DNA from: Paralichthys olivaceus | Lineage: Eukaryota; Chordata; Actinopteri; Pleuronectiformes; Paralichthyidae | Assembly (NCBI RefSeq): GCF_024713975.1 | Contig: NC_091100.1 | Location: 19,291,501-19,355,500, forward strand | Length of the DNA: 64,000 nucleotides | Direction of reading: 5' to 3' | Part shown: positions 1-13,424 of the stretch, in pieces | How the letters are laid out: each line of letters opens with the position of its first letter | Numbering within the stretch: position 1 is the stretch's first letter | Translations under genes and position numbers: made by a program | The notes under the pieces: generated by a model | Told to the model about the DNA's origin: nothing | Seen by the model: only the letters and a program-made list of their open reading frames with translations | Database searches by the model: none

Positions 1-20
1 CACATCTGTGTGTTTTCTAG

Positions 21-1274
21 GGGTGTGGGCCTTCCTGTGGTTTGTGTGTTTCTGCCTGTTGGCCAATCAGTGGGGTCGCACTTATGATGTCAGAGGTATC
101 CCCCAGGACGCTGCACGCGCCGCCATTGCCTTCTCGTTCTTCTCCATCGCCACCTGGGTGAGCAGGACGCTGTCTGTGTTTTTATTAAAACAGCTCAAAT
201 GTTACCATGTCACTTCAACACTGAGCTGCAGCTGGAGAAAGAAGTTTAATAATATGATTGTTGCCCAGACTAAGATCTGACACAGATTACTAATGGTGCT
301 TTTTACTAATAAAGTTTATAAATTAGCTTCAGCTTTCATTTTCCAATAAGATTCATTTTGAAAAGAGAGAAACCATAAATCGTCTGGGTAATCTCGCCTC
401 ACAAGTATATCCAGCAGTGAAAGGTCTCTGAGTTACTCTTTAGACTTTAACATCAAAAACCACGTTGATAATACTACAAAGCTGCCAATTTCCATCTTAG
501 TGTTTACTGTCAAACCTTTGCCTGGTAACACAGCGGAAGTCATTTGACTCTATTGTGTCAGCAGCTAAACCAACGTTTTATTGCAAGAGACTCTTATTAA
601 AGGTACAGTGTGTAGAATTTAGAGATATCTGGTGTTGAAATTGCCTGTTGCAGCTGAACACCCCTCACCTCACCCTCTCCTTCCAAACATGAAAAAGAAC
701 CTGTGGTAGCTTTGCTTGTCATAAAAACTCAAAAGGTGTTTAGTTTGTTCAGTCTGGACTAATGTAAAAAATATGAGGATTATTCTGCCAATAGTTCCCT
801 TTCACCTAAATCTTACACACTGGACCTTTAACTTGACCTATAGACTTCCATGCTGTGTAGCTTTTGCACTTTTGCACAGAAAAATATTACCTTATTGTCC
901 AAATTTTAAAAACATCCTCAGCATTAGTGTGAAGTCAAAGTGATTTATTAAAATGATGCATAATCTTTCAATGTACCTGGACTGACCTTTACATTTCTCA
1001 CCTCATCGTGCAGGGAATCCTAGCCTACTACGGGCTGGTTCGTTTCCGCCGTGGTACCACTGAAGTCACGCTCCCGACCTACACAGAGCCGCCATCGGAT
1101 CACCACGCCACTTACCCTCCGACCTACCCCCCCAGCACCTACAACCCCACCACCTACACCCCTACCAGTTACGCAGCCTATCCCAGCAGCGTGCCCGACA
1201 TGCACCAGCAGCCTCCCTTTGCCTCGAACCTTCAGCCGCAAGGAGACGTCGGCTACCAGCCGCCCACCTACTGA
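21..1274 (+). CDS. syngr2: Synaptogyrin (synaptogyrin-2 like), last two coding exons; 5' part outside window
   Basis: A four-pass membrane protein of synaptic-like and other transport vesicles (MARVEL family). Two exons are visible: 21-157 (acceptor ttttctag just before, donor gtgagc at 158) and 1014-1274 (acceptor cag at 1011-1013, stop TGA 1272-1274). Joined, they encode the third membrane segment (VWAFLWFVCFCLLANQWG), then AARAAIAFSFFSIATW and, across the intron, GILAYYGLVRF as the fourth. The cytoplasmic tail is rich in Pro, Thr and Tyr (repeated PTY/STY) and ends GYQPPTY, like the GYQPP end of human SYNGR2. The reading frame continues exactly across the junction. The upstream exons are off the left edge. 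The neighbours tk1 and afmid match the human SYNGR2-TK1-AFMID order, which favours syngr2 over other synaptogyrins. Confidence 0.9.
597..831. mobile_element. MITE-like element, family B copy 1 (about 235 bp), in the syngr2 last intron
   Basis: The element begins ttaaaggtacagtgtgtag and ends cttacacactggacctttaa, which are inverted copies of each other. Internal blocks (ttgcagctgaa, ccaaacatgaaaa-gaacctgtgg, aaggtgtttagtttgt, ccctttcacctaaatctta) recur at 53,370-53,738 and, in reverse orientation, before 62,214. No coding capacity is seen. It looks like a non-autonomous DNA transposon; the family name is not known to me. Confidence 0.75.
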
Positions 1275-4200
1275 GACAAAGGGAGCTGGCGCGGGCGAGG
1301 TGGTGTCCCCACTCATCTGTGGATAGAGAGATTGGAGTTGCACTGCACAGACTAGGAGCTATATCATATTGATGTGGTTTTACATTTGATTTAACCCTTT
1401 TTTTGTTATCAGACGTGCGAACCTGAGCAGTGCAACTGCGAGCCACAGATGTGGGACACTGAAGTTTACATCAAACGTTCTATGGTCGGATCTTGAGACG
1501 TCAGGCAGGAGTGTCGTGATTAGTCCTGACGACGATTGAGTAATCTGACTTTAGTCCTCTGTGCAAAGATGCAACTCTTACCTCAAATGGGCCGATCCCA
1601 GGGAGAGGGATGATGGAATGTACCCAGGAGGTCAAAGGTCACATCATGTGACTTTATGAAGCTCCAGTCAGAGTGGAAGAAAACAACACGGAATGTGTTT
1701 ACACTTTACTCTCTGTTGGAAACTGAGAATGTGCATTTGTACATAATTGAGGCTTTGCAAAGCTGCCATTTTTATGGTTGTATGTGCGATTTACTTTCTT
1801 ATTTCATTAAGTAGATTTATTTTTTCTCCTTCAGTGCAGTAACAGTATCTTGAGGCCCTGTAAATAGTTAAATAGATTTTAAATTAAATAGTACAGTGGG
1901 AACAACCTTTATAAAGCTTAATGTCCTATCTTTGTAGGATTTTGCAGTTAACTATTATCACCATAAAACACCTTTGAAACAAAGATTTTTAGTTTTTCTT
2001 TGTTAAAGAATCTCTGTGCTGCAGTAAAATGATTCATGTCTTCATCATCTCAACTGATACTGATTTTAAAACTTCTTTTGGTAAAACCTGGTTGATGAAG
2101 ATATGAAAAACTTTAAAAACCCCCATTTCCTGAGCTGTGACGATGGCTTAAATGGCCTTAATGTGGTAAATTTGCCAAACTGCAGAGTCATCCACTGGAC
2201 GTGCATAGTCAGTGTTGCTCTTTATACCTGCAGCCAACATTCAGATAGTGAGAAGGGAGGGGATTGTAGAGCTATGCACTTATTGAACAAGTTTATCCAC
2301 TGAGCATGTCCTCATTGTGAAGTCATTGATTAACCACTAGTAACAATGCTTCTTCCTCACTCTTGCTCCAAGGTCTCAGTGACATGATATCCTCTGTTTA
2401 CACACCTAGTCTGAACTGTTGAAGGCAGACTGCAGCGTTTGTGTCTTTCAAGATAACAGATTAACACTTTAGCCTGCGACAGTGGGACTCAAACACATTT
2501 GCTGGTTTACTTTGTGCCACACAGTAGTGTTAGTCAGTTTAACACTTCAGCCGCCCTCTGGCTGTCGTAGCTCAGTTCAAGTGACTGACAGTAATTGGCC
2601 TGAGATCAGTTTCTTTTTTTGTCCCATGGTTGTTGTGAAGGTGTAGGCTGACTTCAGATATAACATTATCTGAGACCATATATCTGATGATATACCACAA
2701 ATTGGATTATATCCGTCGAACTTGGCATTATCATTTGCAATCATGAAAAAACCACCTCCAACGTGTAACTCACTGAGGCTACAATATATGAATAACAACG
2801 CTGATGATTTGTCTTTTGTGCCTGAAGGAGAAAACTGAATGAAAGTGAGTGAGAGTTAAATGTGCCATGATGAAATGCTCCTGTTATATGTCAGTTAAAC
2901 AGCTGTGGATCTCTGCTGCACGAGTGATTTTCTTTTGCTCTGGAAAATCAAGTTAAATCTATTGTGTGAAAACTTCAGTGTATTTATGTTAGACAACTGC
3001 TCGTCCTGAATAACTCAACTAATCATGAATTTCTAAAAATGTGCCTTTTGACTTTCTGTCTCCAGCATCTCCCTGCAGTATTGTAATAGTAATTAGGCTA
3101 CAGTTTGAAATGTTGACTCATGAGCCCACATTAAATTTGCAATGAGCTTGCCAAGTTAATTTTGTTGATGTTTTGTTAGATATAGTTATATTGTAAGTTT
3201 CCTTGTTTTAGATTTGAGAAGACAGGAATCATTTGTGAAAAATCTTGTTTTATTATTTGTGAATTTCTAATGTTTTATAAAAACTGGCACCAGCTCTTAG
3301 CTTGCTTTGATGCCTCCTCCAAAGAGATGCCATTTGTTCGCCTCTGTCAGGATTACTTTAAAACTACTGACAATTTGTGATGGAGGAGCTCGACATAAGG
3401 AGAAAACTAAAACTTTCGAGAGAATCCGGATAATCAGGCAGATCCAGGAATTTTGTATCCCTTCTCCAACATGGCAAGGTACAGTCTTAGCCTTGGTGCA
3501 CTCTCAAAGTGTCCTTCTAGCATTTTTCCTCACTCACTGAAGTTGTGATGTTGCAAAAAGGAGCATGACAGCAATCTTTTCAAAACATTTTGTTTACAGA
3601 ATAAAATCACTCACAGGATGTTCAGACATAGTGAGACCATAGCTCGTATATACAAATTTAGACTTTGACTGTACTGCAGGGTATATATAGTACAGCCTTC
3701 CAGGATTTTAAGATTATTTTGGTCCTCGGTAGCATGTGAGGGCGCTGGATTACACATCACTGAAGGGAACCATCAAAACATTAACATATGCAAATTTGTT
3801 GAAAAGAGCATTTGATCTGTTTTGAAATCATAAATTTTACTACTGTACTCCTCCTGAGCAGCCTTAGTCCAAAGTCAACTTATCCACAAATTCATTATAA
3901 CTGACAGCAGATCATACATTTAAGAAAAAATAAATTATAACTTTAGTTACCAGGAAAAATACAGTTCAAGAAAGTAAAAATGCATAAAGATTACAGGTGA
4001 TGATTCTATTGTAGTTAAGCATATGTCAGTGAAATATAAGCTGGTTTATGGATTTTTTCATGTTTTTCAAGTGTACGTCTCCATCAAAGCAAAAACATAG
4101 AAAAAGTTAAAACTGTTTTACCTCAAATACATAAGAAATAATCTGAGCTGATTTAACTAAATTCAACTGTAGACACTTCAAGATACAACAAACACCAATC

Positions 4201-4335
4201 ATTTTAAACCATGCCAGTTAAAAAATTTTTTAAAAAAAAATTCCAATGCTCTTGCATATGCACACACATAAAAATAATAATTGTTGAATTCCTCCACTCT
4301 CCCCAGGCCTTGTGCTACATGTCTTGTTTTAGCGT
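1275..4335. other. Tail-to-tail spacer: 3' UTRs of syngr2 (+) and tk1 (-)
   Basis: AT-rich sequence between two convergent stop codons with no convincing exon. It should hold both 3' UTRs. Possible poly(A) signals are AATAAA on the plus strand at 3600-3605 and AATAAA on the minus strand (tttatt) at 3249-3254. Which are used cannot be told from sequence alone. Confidence 0.5.
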
Positions 4336-7300
4336 TCAGAGATGGAGAGATGAGAAAAGCTTCCGGGGAACGCCACAATCCATGACCTTTCCTACGAGAT
4401 GTTGTGGAGTTTCATTCCTGAAGGGTGTGCTGTTCTCTTTTTCCTCCATTAGACCCCCGTAACACCTTCTACACACCGCCTGATATTTGTCTGCTCCGCC
4501 GATCACTTCCACCTACGGCACAAACAATAAATGTTATAAAAGTATAGACGGATAAAAGACGCAACTGTCTTTTTCACATTGTCTGGAAATACACCAAATC
4601 TACCTGCTCTTAAATGCAGGGAGGTTTGTGCTTGAGACACCCAATAATGTTCAGAATTACAGTAATTATTATTTGACTTATAAAACTAAAAAATAATTAA
4701 AAGTAAAATATAATCACATTACACTTTAATTGAAAATATACATGGTGGGGTATTTAAGATGAAAACTGCCCTTTAAAGAAAGACCCTGTTCCCGTCTGGT
4801 GTTAAATGAATGCATCTCAAGTGACGGAGGTCAGATCTCACGTCCCTGCTGTATGTATGAACAAACACATACTTCATTTCTGTTCACAATGGCCTGATTA
4901 TGTTGTTTTACACAGTCTGAACATAGAGAATTGTCTGTTGTCAAATCATGTGCTGCAGTTTTACATTGAAATAAAACCCATTTGAAAAAAAGTAGAAAAT
5001 CAGTGGCAGTCAGTAAATTACGCTACACACACAATACATCAGTACACTGAGAAGTGTAAAAATATCTTCAGTTCATTGTAAAAGGATGTCAGCTGAGTAG
5101 GCGGTCCGGGAGGCATTTACATCAACACAGCTCAAAGAATGTCACCACATTCAACCTGGACCACCTCAAAATGGTGAAAAATGAGTGATCGGATCCTAAA
5201 TCGGCTTGAGTGCATCTTGGGATCATTCACAACTGTACTTAAAGGGATAGTTCACCCAAAATTAACTCATTATCTATTCACCGCTATGCCGATGGAGGGG
5301 TGAGTGAAGTGCTTGAGGCCACAAAACACTTTTGGAGTTTCAGGGGTAAACATGGTGTAAATGCTGTTTTGAGTCCAGTTTGAATGCTGGGGCATACGGA
5401 CACTTGGATGACACCACAGGAGCAGTATGGAGGCACTTTGTTTTTTTTAAGGTTGAAGAATCGGTCACCATTTACCTAAATTTTATTGGATTTGGCTGGA
5501 ACGCTGTTTACCCTGAGACTCCAAAGGTGGCATAGTGGTGAGTAGATAATGAGTGAATTTTCATTTCAACTATCCCATTAAGCTGTCCACCTGTAACTGG
5601 ATCATCCAAGATGGATGGTAATACCAGGTCTGAAAAGGGCCCAAGTATTGAAAAGCACCTTATATGGTCAGTTTATTGATACAAAATTGCCTCCTCACCT
5701 CTTTCTCTGCTCCTATCCTCTTGGTGTAGGCAGCCTCTTTGTAACACTGCATGCAGACAGCGTGAAGCTTCACCACGCTCTCTGCCAGAGGGACAAGATT
5801 CAGGATGTTTCCAAATGGCTGCAGGAATGCACAGAACAGCAGGAAAACAGTCAGGTATAATTACATTACAAGGACAGAAGAGACACTATGGTGTGAAATA
5901 ATGAGCACATTGAAAGAGTTAAAGAGCTGCGCATGCAGATTGTTCACAGTCCATCCTCAAAATTGTTTTCCTTGTTTTTGACATTATGTTGTGTCCATAC
6001 CCATCGTGATACTTTGTCTGACCCTTCAGTGTCCACACAGTGTCTGTTTGTTAATAAGAACCAGCATCACGCTGAATGGGAGAAACAAACAGGAACACTA
6101 ACCTTCCTCTGGAAAGTTCCATCCAAGGCAGCTACAATGATTGTCTTTCCTAAATTTGCCATCTCCTCACAAAACTCCACCGTGTCTGGAAACTACAAGA
6201 ACATAAAAAAAGCACAGATTTAGGTGGTGACCTCCTGACACTTTGTTCGAAAATATCTCTGTCTGATAAACGCTGGATCACAAATGTGTTAAGACAATTT
6301 GTGACACACACAGCTCCTCTAAATTAACACTTTTCACAGGTCCACAATAATACATGTTGTTTTCTTCCTGAAGGTGACATTTTTAAGCAAAAAAAAGAAA
6401 GAGGAAAATATACAGTTCATATACTTACAAACTGTCCTTCATCAATTCCAATGACACAGACTTTCAGTGCCAGAGACCGCACATCCCCCAGACTGTTGGC
6501 TGGTACAGCATCCATTATGCTTCTAAAAGATGGACAGGATAAACATCAGGAAAAATAAAAAAGGAAAGGTGCCTGATAAATGTCACACACATTACTTCCT
6601 GTTTTTAAACATATGAATAATATATCATCAGAAGCTACATAATCTCACCACTAGTGGTCAGCTTTTGCTCAAGTATCATGGATGAGATTGGTGAGAGACA
6701 AAAGCAACTCTTTCAATTCCTCTATCCAAATTCAACTTCATGATCGGTCAATACTGAACTTTTTCATTATAGGAAACAAACCCTATAAATTGGTAAATCT
6801 CTTTTCACTGGATCCAAACTTGGCTGCACAATTTTCTTCTCTCCTCTTTGTTCCATCACTTGTAATAAGGTTGAAAATCCAAGCTTTTAAAGCCTTCTTC
6901 TCTTTTAACTTTAGTTCCCCACACACAGAGAGGGTATTTCTGTACATGTGAACAACTTAGAGAAATAAAAACTCACTTGTCGTGTGTAGCCACTCCTGTG
7001 TCAGAGTATCGTTTGTCTTTGGCGTATTTAATCACCAGGCAGTTATACTGAGCTATCTGGAAGCGGCGCACTCTTCTCATCAGCTCAGTGCTGCAAAGTA
7101 AATGACAATCACTTTATTGAACTTCAGTGAAACCCATCTATACATTTTGTTTATACAGACACAACATATATCAGTTATGTGACAGTGGATCTCAAACACT
7201 GGTTTCATTCTATTGTAGATTTACCAATGAACACTATGTACCATGTTAAGTATAAAGAACAGAGTCAGTGTGAAGTGACATTAATACAGAAAGTACACGA

Positions 7301-7763
7301 GCTGCACAGACGCTTCATGTAGACTTCAGTGATGGGAGCAGGGTAAACAGATTTGGCGGGATGGGGAAGCCTGGGCGGTCTGTGTGGTTCTAACTTTACT
7401 TAAAAGGTTGAATATAAAATGAGCACCTAGCTCCACATGTCCCGACACCTGGTGTTTTAACTTTGTGAATGACTCACTCACCTTTTGCCTGAAAACATGG
7501 GTCCGAAGATGACCTGCAGACAACAGCACAGACAGTTCAGGTCGGTGGATATGCAAGCACAGTATTCATTTCAACACACAGGTAACGTTAACATTAGCAT
7601 CGTGCCCTGTTTGCCTCATATAAACAGTGAGTCTCAGTACATGCATACATACATGTTCCCGACACGTTTGACACAATAACGTTAGTGTGATACGAACCTG
7701 AATTTGTCCCCGGGCTTTCCTCGGTGAGTTTGGAAGAACTCCTGGGAAATCCACACAGTCCAT
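4336..7763 (-). CDS. tk1: Thymidine kinase 1, cytosolic, complete, 7 exons, 230 aa
   Basis: Phosphorylates thymidine with ATP in the cytosolic dTMP salvage pathway of S-phase cells. Exons in transcript order: 7698-7763, 7482-7513, 6977-7090, 6429-6522, 6103-6192, 5699-5818, 4336-4512. All have GT-AG borders and total 693 nt. Human TK1 is 234 aa. Visible features: the N-terminus [22 protein letters not shown], the P-loop GPMFSGKS (26-33), the catalytic IDEGQFF segment with Glu99, the lasso/substrate region with [12 protein letters not shown], and two zinc-binding CxxC pairs (CMQC and CRRC). A KEN motif at residues 197-199 matches the APC/C-Cdh1 degron that removes TK1 at mitotic exit. The C-terminus [11 protein letters not shown] resembles the human ARKLF segment. 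Upstream lie a TATA box and CCAAT boxes. Very secure. Confidence 0.97.
5238..5582. mobile_element. MITE-like element, family A copy 1 (345 bp) in the last tk1 intron
   Basis: The left end starts cttaaagggatagttcac and the right end, reverse-complemented, starts cttaatgggatagttgaa. Similarity between the ends continues for about 45 bp through ctcattatctattcacc. The interior has no open reading frame of note. A partial relative lies at 32,521. Ends of the type AAAGGGATAGTTCACCC are abundant in fish genomes. It is a non-autonomous DNA element by structure. Confidence 0.8.
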
Positions 7764-7887
7764 TTTGATTTAACGTTTAAATATGAAAACAGATGCTAAA
7801 AGGGAAAACAGAAGTGTTGTCGTTATTATGTTCTCTCAGAAGCAGCAGCTCAGAAACAATGAGTTGAATGTGGCGCGCCGGCCACTG

Positions 7888-8007
7888 TTGGCGGCTCTTT
7901 TATACCGGAAATGACTTCGACCAATGCACGTACAGGAAAGAGCAAGAAGTCCCGCCTCTAACCTGCCTGTGATTGGGTTACATTAAGGCAGGAATGGTTT
8001 TGATTGG
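7888..8007 (-). promoter_or_regulatory. tk1 core promoter: TATA box, E2F-like site and CCAAT boxes
   Basis: On the minus strand TATAAAAG lies at 7897-7904, about 135 bp above the tk1 ATG at 7763. An E2F-like TTGGCGGC (plus strand, 7888-7895) sits just inside the expected start, and GGCGCGCC lies at about 7872-7879. Two CCAAT boxes facing tk1 lie at 7972-7976 and 8003-8007. Vertebrate TK1 promoters combine CCAAT boxes, a TATA-like element and E2F control, so this layout fits S-phase regulation. Factor use is inferred. Confidence 0.65.
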
Positions 8008-8284
8008 TTAGAGAACAAGACGAGGGTAAGTCAATCAAGGACAGAAATGGGGCGGGTCTCCTACCCATGGCGGGGAAAGTAGCGCTTCTTTACAACCAAT
8101 CACATGTTCGATAACAGCGTGACGGGGCCACTATCGGCCAATCAGAGCACAGAGCACTGGACACGCGCTTGTGTTTGGCTCTCTGTGTGATTTGAAGGGA
8201 ACAGCTGCAACGCTCGTTCCCGCGAACATTAGACTGACAACAAAACATTCTCAAACATGAAGACAATAATGTAACTGTACACCC

Positions 8285-8371
<87 letters not shown>

Positions 8372-8372
8372 C

Positions 8373-8411
<39 letters not shown>

Positions 8412-8448
8412 CATCTATCCATCTATCCATCTATCTATCTATCTATCT
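8285..8448. repeat. Tetranucleotide microsatellite (ATCT)n, about 41 units
   Basis: Roughly 164 bp of ATCT repeats with a few ATCC interruptions (near 8371 and 8411-8429). It lies between the tk1 and afmid promoters and is probably highly polymorphic in length. Confidence 0.98.
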
Positions 8449-9027
8449 TTCTCATGGATGACAGGAAAAGTACATGGTAAATTCACTTGTGGGTAAACTC
8501 TTCTGTTTATCTTTTATGGTGCAGTTTGTTCTTAGGTTCTATATTTCATTCTGTTTGAGTTAAGTATTAATAATTCAACAGGTTATGCTGGAAATGCTGT
8601 TTGCGTATGGTGTATAAGTGTACACAAACAACTGTATTTACTTGTTCTCTTGAAGACATTCTTGAACTCCTGAAGTTACCATGACCTGGACTACTGAGAA
8701 TCTCCACAGATGTGTTTTACAATCTGGTTCAATGGGCCTTTTACAGCTTTGAGCACCTGTCCTTCTAAAGTTCTCTGCACAGCCCTGCACCTTTCATTCT
8801 TCTTCAACATTACAGTTCCACAAACATATGCCATGTCTTAGCAGTGGCAGTTTGATGTAACTTGTGGCTATTCAGTCAAAGAGTTTTTAATAAACCCCAA
8901 TCCAGAAAGAAAGAGGTGGTGGTGGGTGGAGTTTTCTGTCACTTGGTTTACTCAGTGAGTGCTGCATGGTTTACTGTGTACAGCTTTAGATCAACATAAG
9001 GTCTGAAGTCCAGGTCTTCAGTAACAC

Positions 9028-9051
9028 CAGCAGCAGCAGCAGCAGCAGCAG
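9028..9051. repeat. Trinucleotide microsatellite (CAG)8
   Basis: Eight uninterrupted CAG units about 85 bp upstream of the proposed afmid start codon, so in the probable afmid 5' UTR or proximal promoter. Confidence 0.95.
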
Positions 9052-9134
9052 CTCCACCAGACACTGAGCACAGTTGGATGGTTGTTTCTATCAGCAGACT
9101 CTGGGTGATTTAAGACACTTCAAGCGATAAAACA

Positions 9135-12100
9135 ATGCACTGGACTGAGATGAAGAAAGATGTAAGTGTTTACATTATTGTGTTATTTTCCTTTGTTCTC
9201 CCCTTCTGTGATCCCTGTGTGTATAACAGGCTTCTTTAACTGTTTGTATTTTGAAGCTTCCCCTGTTTCACTATTACCATTTTCACAGCTAAATAAAGGA
9301 AGTAACATAAAACAGTGATGATCCCCTCACCAGAGCAGTGGTTTGAATATGAGCACTAGGGGGCGCATTAGCACATGTCAGCGGCTCATGGTGGTGGGTG
9401 TCCCCGGCTTTTTCATGGCCGCCCGGCTGACGGTAGTGTGTCGCTGTGACAGGAGCTGGAGCGGCAGCTTTCACCCAGCCGGTGGTCGCACAGGATGTCT
9501 GAGGACGACGTGGTCAAGGCTCACGTTAAGGCTGTGAAGGAAGGTCAGTGTGTTGTTTGACATTAGAGGCTGGTTCACCTCAAACACACAGGACAGCAAC
9601 AGGATATATTTACAGCCGTCAGGAGCAAACACAGGTGTCGTGTCAAATGTCGTATCCCTGTGAAGATGTGTATCTCTGTTGAATTTCTACCGTCAGATTA
9701 GGACACTGGAGGCTGTGACACATATAACCTAGGCTACTTATATTCGCTATATGTATGTAATATACAATTTGCACTTTGACGATATGCCTTTGATGTTTAT
9801 ACTATACAAATGACAGATTGATTTTGTGAAGATTTCTGTAACAACTTCATCTTTTTTCAAGAAAATACAAATACACAGCCTAGCAGAATACAAGCTCGTA
9901 CACCTGTACATAGTCCAAACAAAGCGACATATTTGGGTTTATGTTGAATTTAGTGAGCTTATGTAGTCCCAACTTCAAAGGGGAAACTGGAAACTGCCAA
10001 AATACTTTGTTTCCTCTTCCTGAAGTAAATAAAAATAATAATTCGTTTTTATACCATCTTCATGCTAGATGTAAATTTATATCCAAATTTTAATAAATTT
10101 AGTAGTTTTGTAAGGTATTGGAAATCTTTATTAGAGATCTGACTGCGGGGGAGATGTCTGAGAGCTGCAAAGTACAACAAAGCTCCCCACCCAGAGGGAT
10201 GTTTCTCTTCATTATCAGTCAGCACCAACAGTAAGCAAGTAATGGAAAAGTGTTTTTGGATAAAACAATGGCATAAAAACGCTTAAGTGAATAAAATAAC
10301 TAACTAGAATGAGTAGTTGAGCACATACCTCTGCCACGGCCATAATCCTACATATGATTGTCTAGTTCTAGAAGAAGTAGAAATGTAAAAGATAAAATAA
10401 AATAGAAATAAGATAAAATTAAAAGAGTATAGAATATAAAAAAGTTTTATAACCTTAATTATTATTTGACTTAAAACATAAAGAAAGTGAAAAGATCCTC
10501 ACAAACATTTTAAATGAGTTCTTCTCACGCCTCATCCCTCCAGCAAGTTTTTCTGTAATCTTGGCAACAAATAAACCAAAAAACAACAGGCAAGGGTAAA
10601 ATAATAACCATCTTGGCAGAGGTAAAAATAAAAAATCGTGAGCTGTTACTCACGTGAGCCTCTGACTCCTGTGTCAGAGGCCTGTCCATACCTTGTTCTA
10701 GACTTCATCATTTTTTAATTGCCTCCAATAATCTAAATTGTCAGAAGTATTAAAAGTGATATCTAGTATAGATAATGTAGCAAAATCTTTGACAGCAGAC
10801 AAATATATACATATTCTCAATCAGCATATGTTGAAAATGTTGTGCTTTGATATCACGTGTCGTTCAGGTACGCAGCGAGCCCGTGGTCTGGCTCAAACTT
10901 TACTCAACGTGCCATATGGAGAGGGAGATGGAGAGAAACTGGACGTCTACATACCCAAAACCAACTCTTTGGGTACGGACAGGAGTGGCTGTCATGACAC
11001 GGAAACCTCACTCCTACATCTTCAAGTATTCAGAAGTTGATGTCGAGCATGAGAACTAAAATGCTTCATTCCCTCTGTTCCAGATGTCCCTCTTGTTATT
11101 TACATACATGGCGGCTACTGGCAGTTTCTCAGGTACAGTGTTCCACTCTCAGAAACCTCTGAACTGCAACATAGATGTACACTTACCCTTTTTCATGCTG
11201 AGGTTTTGTGCACATACAGTAAGGAGGAGTCAGGATTCATGGCTGTTCCACTCGTCGATAAAGGTGTCGTGGTGGTTGCCGTTGGCTACGACATCGCCCC
11301 GAAAGGTAGAATCTTTTCATTTCTGATAAAGTTTGTTTTTGTTCTCAGGGAAAGATGGAATATTTAAGGAGGATAAACTGATAATGTCAACTCTCTGCCT
11401 GTGGCCTTACTTTTCCTTTTTAGGTAACATGGACTTGATGGTGTCTCAAGTACGCAAGAGTGTTGTGTCTGTCATTCAGCAGTACTCTCACATCAGGTAC
11501 CTTTGCTTGTTTTCCCCTGTTACCATCACCCAGTTTGAATAAAGATTGTTTTAATGCATCATGTTATTATGATCATTTTTCTGTCCCCTCATTCACGTTG
11601 AGCTAAAATGTCACATTTTCCATCGTAAATCCTTTGTGTTGCAGTTGATGTTTTATGAAATCTCTGATCTGTCTCTCAGTGGTCTGTACCTGTGTGGACA
11701 CTCTGCTGGGGCTCACCTTGCTGCAATGGTCCTCTCCACTGACTGGTCACAGTACAGCATCACCCCTCAGATCAAAGGTTAGTACGACCAGGTGAATTGG
11801 GACGAGTGACAGATGCGGTACACAATCGTTGACCTTTTTATAATTAGCATTATACTAAAATGGAAGGAAACAGAAATAAAGGTGGAGACATGCTGCATCA
11901 TCTATAAACTGTTTTTAACTGTTTTCATAATTATCTTCCAGGGGCTTTCTTGGTCAGTGGCATCTACGACCTCCTGCCGATCCTGTCCACCTACGTCAAC
12001 GAGCCTCTGAAGATGACAGAGTATGTAGATGGCAACGTTTAATGCAATAACATGTACTAGTGCACAGTGCCTGTTCTAAACATGCCTCTTTAGAATGGGC

Positions 12101-13364
12101 AATTTGTCTGTTGATTCGGTGAACACGCTGTTGTTGTGATTGACAATGTCACTTAGAGTTAATGAGCCGCATCTGCGACAGAGCGCTGGTCACCTGTTCA
12201 TTCATATATTTATCTTTAAGGTATCTAGTGTTTATGCTATGGGTCTAAGAATAGTATTGGAAACACAGCTAGAAATCAATCAGACTGAATGGGATCCCCT
12301 ATAGATGGTAGAGAAATACTTAACTAACCTTAAGCTTAATCCTGGTAACATTCAGTGATTAGTAAAACATCTGTCAGCTTTGCAAGTAAAGTAATATAGG
12401 AATAAAACTTTCATCTGTTTTACATGAGCCCTCTTTATTTTAAAATGCACTTAGAGAGCTGATCATGATGTCAGATCAAATTTCCTTCTCTTAATGGAAA
12501 ATCCTTATTTTACACATCAAAGTCTGTTTACATGTCGGGGGAGTACTACTGTAAACGTGAAAGAAGTTTTATGAAGCCTGTGAAGTCAAACATGTTGCCC
12601 CAAGTGATGTCACTGATTGTACTAGACCTCTGTATCCTGCTCTTCAATGGTGGAAAACAGCTCAGTGCTAGATTAGCCACTTCTAGCATAACACTCCCAA
12701 TTCTCTGACTGAACTGTCAGCTGTTGAGTTGCATTGTGAGACATGTAGGGACCAGGTTTTGAAAAGGAAGAGGAATGTGTGAAAGATAATATCTGCATTT
12801 CTGCTCCATCGGTTTTGATACTTGTTTTAAAGCGACTGCAACAGTGTGCAATGCTATATGGTGCAAGGGTATAATCTGATTACTGACCAGATAGACTAGG
12901 GTTTTACAGTAATCAGACTAGAACAACATGTAAACGCATCATGCCATTTCCCTACTTAACCGGCTTACTCCTGATAATCCAGAGTTTGTCAACCTGGGCA
13001 CCACACTGTGCCACATTATATACAGATTGGTTTAATAGATACTTCTTGGTAGCAAATTAAATAAAAAATAACTATGACACATATAAGCTTTTCAGGAAAC
13101 TCCATTTTAGCTCATTTAAATTCATATGAATACTTGATAATGATCCAGATATATTTTTGAAACCCTGCAGTAAACCATCAATTCTATGTGTGAACCCGTA
13201 AATGCCATTAAAGTGACGTGGAAAGGTTTGAATTAGAGTTAAGATTTGGTTTTAGGGTTAGAATGTGGTTTATGGTAAGGCCTTTAGTTGTGATGGTTAA
13301 TGTTAGGGTAAGGGGCAAGGGAATGCATTATGTCGGTGATTGTTCTCACAACTATATAGAGACG

Positions 13365-13424
<60 letters not shown>

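Noticed and set aside
8285..8448. Regular repeat array considered as CRISPR-like
   Set aside because: Pure 4-bp microsatellite with no spacers, in a vertebrate genome.
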